From Endocalyx cinctus (lineage: Eukaryota; Ascomycota; Sordariomycetes; Amphisphaeriales; Apiosporaceae): a stretch of DNA of 64,000 bases. Shown here piece by piece: positions 37,586-47,497 of the stretch. Positions within the stretch are counted from its first letter, which is position 1. Each line of letters begins with the position of its first letter. The notes under the pieces are model-generated. The model ran no database searches. It saw only the letters and a list, made by a program, of their open reading frames with translations, and was not told the DNA's origin. The stretch covers positions 1,116,001 through 1,180,000 of the forward strand of contig BCKC01000003.1 in the NCBI GenBank assembly GCA_001600455.1, read 5' to 3'. A program made the position numbers and the translations under genes.

Positions 37586-37917
37586 GTCAACAACCATCAC
37601 AATCAACTTGAATGGCCGGGTCATTTGTGGGCAAGGAAATGGGGTTGTCGACGAATCTCGAGAGAATATCACCACTAACTACGACTTCTTTAATCAGCAT
37701 CCACTCGTTGACAATATTCTTGTCAAGTACACTCGTTGGAAATTCACCCTGACACTTGTGAGTTGAGGTTCGGTACCTGCTTGCGCTTTCTTCATGCTAA
37801 CCCGCTTGAAGATTATATATCGTAATCATTCAAACCGTCAAATCACATACTCAATCACCCCGAGAACTCGTCGCATAACTGAGATTTCTGCTTAAGTAAA
37901 ATTTGAATTGAGTCATC

Positions 37918-40275
37918 ATGCGTACCACCACTTTGTTCACCGCCGTCATTCTGGCCGCGTCGTCTCTGGCGATCGCCGAGCCTGAAAACCGACCCAAGAT
38001 TTACTTTCCCAGACAAGTCAAGAGACAATTTACGAATTTTACGATCACTTCTTCGGCCTCGGAAGCATCGAAAAGCATTCAAGCAGAAGCGGAATCAAGT
38101 TCGACGACAACTAGGAGGGATGGGATATCAGGTCTTTTGTCAAGCTTAACTGGTGGATCTGATTCCTCCTCGGATAGCGACCCGTCTTCGACCGACGCGG
38201 GTAGCTCGTCATCCTCCCCGTTGTCTAGCGGTAGCGACGGTCCAGCTTCATCGGATTCTAGTTCAACTGACTCCACTAGCCCGGCTGGCTCAACCGGCTC
38301 AACTGGTTCAGATAGTGGTGTTCTCACCGTTCTCCCGTCCATTGGCTTGGGAGATACTGACACGACCACCTCGTCTTCCGCCACCAACTCTAGTAGCACT
38401 ACCGCGACCGACGGCGCTTCAGCGACAAGCACATCTGCGGATGAGTCTACCCAGGAAGTTACTACCACCGATGCTGTTTCCACCTCATCCATCCTTTTGG
38501 CGCCGACGGGTATCGTAACGCCTACATCCACGAGCACCTCTACTACCAAGGGTCTGCTCGATGGCTTGACTTCTCTGTTGCCCGATGCGACTACTACTGC
38601 TACATCGACCGCCAATGCCACTGACGCGACGGAGACGGCTACTGATAGCTCTGTCTCGGCCACTGCCACTGCCACGTCTATCGCAACGGCCGCGGTGTCA
38701 ACCAGTAGCTCTGGCCTCGAACTCTCGCTTCCAATTACGGACCTCTTGCCGGATACTACCACGACCTCGAGCTTTGTTGGTACAGCCCCTACCTCGTCGG
38801 CCGTCGTTTCTGCCCCGACTACAACCCTTACCGGAACGGCACCTACGTCGACTAGTGACGGGGGCTTGTCTCTCTCGCTTCCGATCACGGATCTTCTTCC
38901 TACCACGACCTCTGAGCTGCCCGTTAACGAAACCCCGGTTGCAAACACCACTGAGCCTGCTGTGACGGTCCCTCCCATTCTTACGTCCTTGTTACCTATC
39001 CCTACTACGTCGAACTCGTCTGCGGTTGTTATCCCTTCCAGTTCGTTGAGCGTCCCGACTTCGATAAGCGTCCCCGTTTCGTCCCCTAGTGTCTCTCAGC
39101 CAAGCACTGCGAACGTGACGTTGCCGACTTCCGATGTATCCACGTCTCCGTCTGTCACAGCATTACCAGGTTCGTCTTCGAGCGCCCAAAACACGACTAT
39201 CCCTACGACGACCGCGGAGACCTCCGTCGTCACGCCGACGACCACTCCTTCTAGTGTTCTGACCACCCCGAGTTCCACGACCACTTCCAAGACTACGGTT
39301 ACTAGTGTTCCCGTCACTAACACCATCACCGATTCTCAATCATGGCTGCCAACTACCATCATTGTCCAGCCCTCGACGAGTCTCAGCACTGGCAGCGCTG
39401 TCACCTCCGCTACTACGATTCCCACCACGCTTCCCAAGGCGATTACACCTTGGTCCCAGGAGCCTAACCAGCCAGCTGATACCACCATGATCCAGATCTC
39501 GTTCCTCTTTGGCGAGAACTACGAACATCTGGTCGAAGAACCCTTGGCCGCCGCTCAGATCTTCGAACTGCTTCCCACCGGTCTCGGCTACGGAGGCGGA
39601 TATGATGCTTCCGACATTGTTGTCTACAGTATCAGGCCGTACAATACTTTGCTTACTCTAAACTACCTCACGGCTCAGGCTCTGGTCTGGTTCCCTACCG
39701 ACGGTGTCGAGCAGCTCGCTAGTGACATCAAGATTCCTGGATCAGCCGTGTACAAGAACCCTAACTCTCTGGTCTCTAACTTGACAGCCCAGATCAACCC
39801 GGCTATCTCGATTATCATGGGCTCTGGTTTGGACGGGTATGGTGATTCGTCGACCGATGGATCATCCGACAGTGGAAGCAGCAGCAGCGGCAACACGAAC
39901 GTCTTTAGCTCGGGCAGCTCCCAGAAGACGACTAGCACGCAGGCAGGAACCACCGCCGGTATCGCTCTCGGTGCCGCCAGTTTCGCGGCGGCTTATGGTG
40001 CTGCTATGTTCATCGTGGCACGAAGGTACAAGCGCAAGAAGCAGAGGCACCAGCGAAGCAGCTCTATCACCGCCTCGGATGAGATGCGCCAGACGACGGG
40101 TAGCCCTGCTATGATGGGTGGTGCTCTGCTTAGTCGGGACTTTACGAGCTACGGTGGAGCTGCCAACTTCCGAGACAGCCAAGGCAGTGGAAGGAGTGGT
40201 GGTCCAAACAGCTCTGCCAGGACAGCCAACATATCTGCCCCGGTTGCCGCCGAGAACTCTCTCGGCTGGAACTGA
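37918..40275 (+). CDS. MSB2: Msb2-type signalling mucin (surface sensor)
   Basis: Single exon of 785 residues. A signal peptide (MRTTTLFTAVILAASSLAIA) is followed by a Ser/Thr/Pro-rich mucin domain, residues ~65-505, with loosely repeated blocks such as LSLPITDLLP. A folded extracellular domain at ~510-642 contains MIQISFLFGENYEHLVEE, YDASDIVVYSIRPYNT and WFPTDGVEQLASDIKIPGSA; I recognise it as the Hkr1-Msb2 homology region. One membrane helix (~681-702, GIALGAASFAAAYGAAMFIV) is followed by a basic cytosolic tail of ~80 residues (RRYKRKKQRHQR). Msb2 senses surface cues and, with Sho1 and Cdc42, feeds the filamentation/pathogenicity MAPK cascade. In yeast its mucin part is shed by a yapsin aspartyl protease. 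The start is the only ATG that gives a signal peptide. Confidence 0.9.
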   Translation: MRTTTLFTAVILAASSLAIAEPENRPKIYFPRQVKRQFTNFTITSSASEASKSIQAEAESSSTTTRRDGISGLLSSLTGGSDSSSDSDPSSTDAGSSSSSPLSSGSDGPASSDSSSTDSTSPAGSTGSTGSDSGVLTVLPSIGLGDTDTTTSSSATNSSSTTATDGASATSTSADESTQEVTTTDAVSTSSILLAPTGIVTPTSTSTSTTKGLLDGLTSLLPDATTTATSTANATDATETATDSSVSATATATSIATAAVSTSSSGLELSLPITDLLPDTTTTSSFVGTAPTSSAVVSAPTTTLTGTAPTSTSDGGLSLSLPITDLLPTTTSELPVNETPVANTTEPAVTVPPILTSLLPIPTTSNSSAVVIPSSSLSVPTSISVPVSSPSVSQPSTANVTLPTSDVSTSPSVTALPGSSSSAQNTTIPTTTAETSVVTPTTTPSSVLTTPSSTTTSKTTVTSVPVTNTITDSQSWLPTTIIVQPSTSLSTGSAVTSATTIPTTLPKAITPWSQEPNQPADTTMIQISFLFGENYEHLVEEPLAAAQIFELLPTGLGYGGGYDASDIVVYSIRPYNTLLTLNYLTAQALVWFPTDGVEQLASDIKIPGSAVYKNPNSLVSNLTAQINPAISIIMGSGLDGYGDSSTDGSSDSGSSSSGNTNVFSSGSSQKTTSTQAGTTAGIALGAASFAAAYGAAMFIVARRYKRKKQRHQRSSSITASDEMRQTTGSPAMMGGALLSRDFTSYGGAANFRDSQGSGRSGGPNSSARTANISAPVAAENSLGWN

Positions 40276-42079
40276 TAAGATGTATACATGACCTAACGTC
40301 TCAATTTTCTTTTTATAATTTTTTATTTATTTATTTTTTTCGAATCAATTTTTTTTCTTCTTCCGCTTCGATACCCTTCCAGGAGGCCCTTCTTGTTTTT
40401 ATCATCATCTTTGATATAGATTACGGCGATGGACCAACTCCTAGGAAACGCGATCAATGGGCAGCGTTGCTCATGTTTTACATCATTTATCTTCTGCATG
40501 TTGCTGGTTTCGCTTATTTGCTACTTCGCGAGGCAAGAAAAACTGTTGACGATATCTACGAATTCTCGTTATCGCAAAGGATCTCAGCCCACCCCCTTTT
40601 TCTTTTTGCTGGCTTGGATCTGATACGAGGTTCCTTTTATTTAATTATTTTTTCTCACTATTTTTATCGATGTGGGGGTGGAGGATGTTAGTTGGAAAGG
40701 TGAGGATGGTTTGCGATGTGGGTGAAAGTAGATAAAGCTACGGTGTGTACGAAGAGAACAAAAAAAAAACCTAAAATTAAACACTTTTTTTTAGTGGTTC
40801 CCCCCTAGAAGGCTCGCGGTGAAAATGACAACTTGGATACGCCCTCTGTATATTCGATCCTAGCCGCGGCAAATTATTCCCCTCTTCTATCCCTGAAACC
40901 TACCTGGCTTGGTTAGCAGGTGAGGTACGCTGGATAAGGACGGCGATCCATTTTTTTTGGTTCATGTCTTCAAATCCATCGGGAAAGAGAAGGGAAAAAC
41001 GAGCCTTCTAAGGGGGTGACAGAAAGATGATTTTTTAATGGAACGAAAATAATGCATTTTACCACTGAATAGACGGCGGCCCCTCCTTTTTTTTTTCCCT
41101 CCTGTTTATATGTTTGTTCATAAGATGTAATAATGACTGATAATTGAGATAACTTTTTCTATATCTTGTAGATTTGGTGAAGTGCGAGAGTATTCTAGAG
41201 TGTGATTGGTATTCGATCAACTTGTATATGGATGTATATATATATGGTTTGTGGATAGAAATGTCAAAGACAATCTGAATCACATACTCGATGTCCTCCC
41301 TTCTGCAATTTCCAATCTCCTATAGACGTGCATCATCTCGAGAAGCTATCAACGAGCTTTGAGCTGACTCACTAGTTATTCAGAAGTGGTGGTATTGTCC
41401 TAAAATGAACGAGAGAAAGATAAACGCTTTAGAGGGAGGGAGGGATGGATGGGATCGTAGGGTGGTTGGTAGGTCAACTCAAATCCGTTGCCGCGGATAG
41501 CAAGAACTTCGTGACAATAATTCAACTTCGCCGTTTTTTGTCTTATTTACGTGCTTCAACACCAAGCTCAAGCTCACAAAGTGCCGCGATACGCTGTTGA
41601 GATATATCAATTGAACTGCCAGCCTACTTTCTGAGGTACTTAGGTCTCTTTTCCTTTTCTATCGCACCCCTATTTATCTTACTTGAACTCAATAGAACTT
41701 AAGCAAACAAGCAAACATCATGTATATTTGACAATATCACCACCCTCATTATCATCACTAGTAGTTACATGGGCATCATATTTGACATAGAAGAACGAGT
41801 AAAGTACGAATTGCGATTTTATTAATACTCTTGAAAGGCAAAAACTAAAAAACAACAAAACAATATCAACTTCAAACAAGCAACTCGTAGTAAGCAACAT
41901 ACAATGAATCAAGCCTCTGCGGAGACAGGTTCAGTATCGAAAGGAACAAAGTAATTGCACATCGGGTAATATGGCAATTTTAAAAAAGAATCGAAAATTT
42001 TCAAATCAAACGCAGAAAACAAACGTCCCCCAACTTTTCTTGCATCAAACCATATTCTTCAAGTGCACACCATCTCCTC
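40276..42079. other. Convergent intergenic, MSB2 and F-box gene 3' ends
   Basis: About 1.8 kb of AT-rich DNA with several T- and A-runs of 8-10 nt. No coding pattern is seen. Short open frames near 40430-40690 are probably MSB2 3' flank. Confidence 0.5.
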
Positions 42080-45000
42080 TCAAATCGCCTTTCCCTTCCC
42101 TTTACCACTGTATAGCGGAGGGTATGACTCATCCTCGAGTGCTTCCATGCGTGCTAGATTCGCCTTTCGGCTTTCTTCTTCCGCAAGACTAAGCTGGATA
42201 GCGAGCTCTAGATCTTGGTCTTCTATAGCGGTGGATGAGCTGGCTTCTGGCATAGCCGATGATTCGACCTTCTGTCTGACGATTGGCGTATGACTAGGCG
42301 AAGGGGAAATGGAAGACCTTCTACCCTTTTTCTCCTTAAACGTGATGGGTGCATCGTACTCGCCAGAGCTATTGCCTCTGGGTGATCGACCTTGATCGTT
42401 GACACCCTCCAGAAGAGATAACCTGATTGCGGCTTGAATTTGGAGCTCATAATCACTCTCATCTGTCGTGTCTACGTGTGGTACCGTATTTGCCGGCGGC
42501 GGACTTATACCACTCACGCTAGGATCTGGTGTAATAGTGTCCGTGCTGCCAGTTGTTGAAGTAGTGTCTAGGTCCGCCGCGGAGCCGGTATCACTAGCAC
42601 TGGCCCGGCGCTGTTCTTCCAGTTGAAAAGATTCTTGCGATATCATCTCTGCGTAATGAATTGCTTCCTCTTCCGTCAGATCACCCATCCCAACACCGAA
42701 TCGAGATCGGAGTCGGGCTTGCTCTCGGGCCTTAAACTGCTGCTCCTTGCGCAATTCTTCGGTTTCGGCGGCAATATAACCTCGCACTCCGCTAACGTGT
42801 CTTCTACCATTCTGACGACCATGGCCGTCCGCATGACGCGCCTTTCGTTTACCTTTACCAAGCTGGTGGGAAGAGCTGTACGCCCAAGAACGAACGAATG
42901 TACCGAAGGCGACTACACCGTGCAGCACATTCGGGTCGGGATCTAGGTAAATGGCCCCGACGGCTGAGAAATTGGCAGTACGCAAAGTAGGGTTGGCCGC
43001 AAGTAGGTGCCGAGGCATTCGTCCTGGTGATCGGGAATTGATGGTTCGAATCGGAGCCAGCGTTGATGCTAGTGGATCCCAGGCCTGAACCAAACCGTCG
43101 CTACCACCGTGAACAAGGTACAGAGCGGAGAGTGCTAGGCTCGATATCTCGGGAGATTCAGTCTGAATAACACGTACAGGGGATATACCATCCGCGGCAT
43201 GTCCGGCTCTCATATTCCATAGCATGACTTTTCCGTTGTCGGTACCGAGCCCAATGAACCTAGCGCGTCTACCAGGAATCAATGCCTGCGCTTCCTTAGG
43301 CGATGGTTTCGGATTGTTGGAAGAGGCGGAAAGGTCCATCAACGGATCTTCGAAACATGTAACGAGGGCAACAACGGAGTTGTCTAGGTTACTTGTAGTT
43401 ATCATTGCCATCTGAAAATCATTCGATACAAACGAGGTTTCTTGCCAATCATCCATACCTGAGCTTGTAGGCTTGGATTCGGCAGAAACATGTGTCGTAG
43501 AAGAGAGGACCTGCTTCAATAATGGCGAAGTTGAGGAATGTGGCGAGGGAGACTTGCTACTGTCTCCACCGAAGATAGACGGAGTTGTTTGCTCAGGCGA
43601 TGTGACATTGGCAGAATCGGAAGAATCTCTGCTAATGTTTCGAGTGTATCGGGTCAAACGAGGCACTTGGCCATCGTCGAGGGCACAATCTACTACAAAT
43701 ATGCCCTCACCCGCTCCGTACTCGTCATCACCGGCAAAGTCAACTTCAAGTCTTCTGCGCATATCCCATCCATAACACACTTTTCGGAAGTATACGGGCT
43801 TATAATGGAAGAAGCGCTCAATCTCCCGAGCTTCGGCAGCCATCTGATCCTTAGTCAGATTCATCTCGTTCGCAGGACTCCTTGGCGAGTAGGTGCCACG
43901 AACTGCGTTCTTGCCCGATTCATCTGGACGTGCCTGTCGTCGAGTAGTCTCTACGAGATGCCAATATGTTGAACGACCAGTGTGCCATGCAAGTTTGGTG
44001 CTGTCATCAGCCTTCGTTTTCTTAGCCGGCGGAGTCGGCGGCTGGGTCAAATAGTAGATTTCACCTAGAGCGTTCAAGGCTACGGCCCATACTCGTCCAA
44101 GACCCTTTCGTTTCTGGCTGTAGCTATCGTCAAGTCTGAGCGCAATGATAGGAACGCCCGGGCTAAGTACCCAGCGTGCACTGATCTCTCCTGTCGTGTA
44201 GCGCGGGCCGGACGGATCACCATGACCGAGGGCATAAGCCGTGACTACTCCGAGAGAAGATCCGGTCATGATCCCAACGAGCGACTGTGTGATAGAAGGA
44301 ACAGAAGTTGATTTGGGGATCCAAACGCAGCAGACGGATTCAGAGAGCTCGGGTATCTTGGGGATATCAGGGTATGCTTCAACTACACCGGTCTCTTGAC
44401 CCAGATATTTGCCTCTATATTCGCCGGTTGGTCGGAAGAAGACACGTCCGCCAGGAAAGCCTTCTCCACCGACGACGCCGAAATGTTGACTTACATCCAT
44501 CACGTTGGGAACAACGGCAGGACCTTCGCCAACACCGTACGGTAAGATGTGAGGCACCACCTCATCCAGCTGAACAAAGGTGAATGGATCGTCCAAGCCC
44601 CACTTCTCAACTTTTCCGCTCGTAGGATCACTAGCAGAACCAAGTCCTATATCTGAAGCGCCATGGACGACTCGAGCGGATTTTTTGCCGCCAGGCTTGA
44701 AAGTAGCGTGAACATGAGTAACTACCGAAGGTAATTTCGTGTTGTAGGTTAAGACTGCGCTCGCCTTCTTCCCCGATTGGCTACTCCTAGAGGATGAGCC
44801 TATTCCACCTGAGATGGCACCTGGCTTCCCCCTATTGATGCTACGGATGAGTTGGGTTCTCAGAAAATATTCGGTACGCCAGGAGGCATTAGGGGTAAGA
44901 CGAGTAAAGTGTCTAATCTCTGAAGAGATGGCATCGGAATCTTGTTGATCCCACGGACCATTTTCAGATGTTCGAGACTGTAGTGCATTGGGTCCCGGGA

Positions 45001-45682
45001 AGTAGCGTTGAAATGCGATACGCCATGCGTGCGGGGTTGTGATCAAGCCATGGAATCGTTTTGATACTAGGGCAACAGATAGGTGCGAATCGGGGTGCAA
45101 ATGGGAGAAGATATGAACCAGTATCTCTAATATAATCAATATAAAAAATTAATGATGCATTCTTACTAACGAGGCTTCTGCATAGTTATAAACCGAGGGA
45201 AGTACCGAAGGAGGGTAGATATAGAAGTAGAAATAGAAGGTATCCATACCATTTGGAAAATCAGTAATGTGAACGCGATCGGATTCTGTATCGGCACGTT
45301 TGATGACCTGAAAACCAAGAGCTTGTCTAGGTCTGGAGGGTGTTAAGGCATTCTCATATTCGGAAATTCTATAGCCGAGAGGCTTGGGAAGATCGTCGCT
45401 CAATCGGCGCAATCGTTCATCGACAGAGTCGAGGTTGACACCTCCTTCATCGTGATCGGGTGATTCAGATTGAGGCGACATGGTGCTAGATGAGTCTTGT
45501 TGATGACGGTGACGGGACGACCGACGTTGAGGTTGTTGATTTTGACGGTGTTGCGCAGGTTGGGTTGAGGAACCTGTGGGGTCATGGTGCTGAAGGAGGC
45601 CATATTGGTTTGGTGTAGGAGGGGACTGCGAAGTACTTTGGTATCGAGCTTGTTTGGTATCTTCAGGAAACTCTAGTTGCAT
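42080..45682 (-). CDS. Ufo1-like F-box protein with WD-like region and UIMs
   Basis: Two exons on the minus strand, 45682-45250 and 45126-42080, joined by a 123-nt phase-1 intron; 1159 residues. The junction restores the F-box: DFPNEILVHIFSHLHPDSHL, then VALVSKRFHGLITTPHAWR (residues ~141-186). A large central region of beta-propeller type follows, with WD-like pieces such as GTDNGKVMLWNMRAG and VHGGSDGLVQAWDP (~770-840). The C-terminus has two clear ubiquitin-interacting motifs, DYELQIQAAIRLSLLEG (~1035) and DLELAIQLSLAEEE (~1115). F-box plus WD plus UIM is the layout of yeast Ufo1, the SCF adaptor for Ho endonuclease and Ufo1 itself. Here it should recruit substrates to an SCF ubiquitin ligase. 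The first 67 residues before the second ATG (45481) are low-complexity Gln/Ser/His and may be untranslated. Confidence 0.85.
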
Positions 45683-47497
45683 AAAGTAAAATCGAAAAGA
45701 CTAGTGGGTGAGGATCTATTATGACTGTGCGGTAGGGTTTGCACAGCCAAGTGTCGTGTATGATTTACGTGGAATTTAGAGAGTTACAAGAGGAATTGAA
45801 GTCTTTTATAGCAGGTACGATGGGTTGATTTAATATATTTAATTTATATGTGATTTCTTGTTTGCTTTTACGCTGGTAATTCAGCCTTACGAGAGGGGGA
45901 GATGGGGTTTTGGTGAGGCAAAATAAAAGGAGAGATTGAACACTTGGTGATAATTTCGGTGAGATTTATTATCTCTGCCTGTCTGCACGGACTCGTTCTG
46001 ACATATCGATAAACCCAATAACCCCGATAAGTATATAATTTAGCTGAATCGTTAATACCGAGTTAGTCAATAATCGGTTCTTTCCTCTTTACGCAGTACA
46101 TCTACTTGTATTATATGAAAGCTCTCGATCTTTATATACTTTGTTGTTTTTGATATTTAATCTTGGAGGTTTGGTTCTTGATCTCTATAACTATAGCTCC
46201 CATAGATATATACTTGTTCTCTATCTTTTGAAATCCAATAGTTTGATTATCGCAAAGTTATCACAATTATCATCAGAAAGTTATCAAGAAGATAGGAGTT
46301 TAATATCTGTGAATTAGATAACACAATTACTTAAGAAACATATCAAATAAGCTAAGGACAAAAGGGTCGAGTGCTAATCATTGGAATAATCACACAGAAT
46401 GGACCAGAATTAAACCTTTGACTTGTCTCTAGGAGCTCTGATAACGAATAGCCAGTTGATTCGCCTTTCATCTCGTCTTGAAAGGGAGAGAAAAACCACT
46501 CCGAGGTTGGCGCTATACTTATTTTCAATTTCAATCCTCAGGGGTAAATAGAGTTCCCTTGGATTTCACTTCGTACCAAGTCAATGATATTGGATTTAAA
46601 AACAGTTATCTGTATTTGTATCTACAAGAAATTTTAATCTCTATATACAGTATTTTAATTTATCTAGTTTTTACTCTTATTTTTTCATTTTTATTTTCTC
46701 TCTCCCCTGAATCCGATATATACCATCAATAATATCATCATTTCTGATTGATAAATCAGACGGACGGCTTCAAATCCTCGTCATTCCTCGATAGTGCTGT
46801 AACTCTTCCTAGAAGAAGAATAATCTCGTGGCACGTTTCCCTTCTTCATCTTTCATCCCGAGTTTTGTGGTATTTCCCATTCCCATCCATTATCGGCATA
46901 TGAGCTCATCATATAATGTACACCGTCTTTGGTTTCCCCATAGTCCGATTCCGTATATTTTATGAAGGATATATAAAAATATCTTCATCGTAAAAGAAAA
47001 AAAGAAAAAAAGAGGGTGGGATAGGAATAGAGTCTGACGAGGCACGCGCTCTTTTTCCAACTACCTCTTAGGTATTAAGAGGTGTGTGTCCGCGACAAGA
47101 CTGAATAAATAGCAAAAAAAAGACAAAATAGGAACGAACGCATGTGTAATGCTGCTGAAAAAAAAAACCTGCCGTATAACTCCATCGCTCTTAAGAAACT
47201 TGCAAATTAAAAAAAGGTATCTAAAAGTAGATATAAGAAGAGCCATATACAGTGGCTGTTAGAAGGAGAAGAAGTATGTGCGTCAAGCAAAAAGGGTTCG
47301 ACAAAAAAGAGATTGCGAGAGTGGTGTTTTTTTATTTTTGTTCTTTGTTTTTTTCTGGGTTTTATTTTTTTTTTCTCCCAACGGGTAATTGTTTCATCTG
47401 CGAGAAAATATAAAAAAAAAAGAGATGAGTTGCCGACAATTTTGGTATATATAGGTATAATCAATTTTTGATATCTCTTTTTCTTTTTTTTTTTCAA
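45683..47497. other. Intergenic, AT-rich
   Basis: About 1.8 kb, very AT-rich, with A/T runs near 47340-47420. It must include the F-box gene promoter and the 3' end of the pepsin-like gene. No gene is seen. Confidence 0.5.

Larger units (their letters stand above)
22586..37917. other. 15.3-kb interval with no supported gene
   Basis: No open frame here shows coding bias, a recognisable domain or a believable splice chain. The sequence is AT-rich with short GC-richer islands (for example 25000-25650 and 27100-28200). It carries the TACCTAGGTA word cluster (22866-23395), microsatellites, long homopolymers (T22 at 31198, A17 at 36285) and three copies of TACTCCGTA. I found no tRNA or 5S rRNA. 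It may hold long non-coding RNAs, small secreted-protein genes that I missed, or eroded repeats. Confidence 0.5.

Noticed and set aside
9472..37917. CRISPR arrays, terminal repeats or intact transposase genes
   Set aside because: Looked for regularly spaced repeats, long inverted ends and transposase/integrase motifs; none was seen.
38079..38978. 299-codon open frame antisense to the MSB2 mucin region
   Set aside because: It mirrors the Ser/Thr codons of the mucin on the other strand and yields only Val/Glu/Gly/Ser-rich sequence with no domain.
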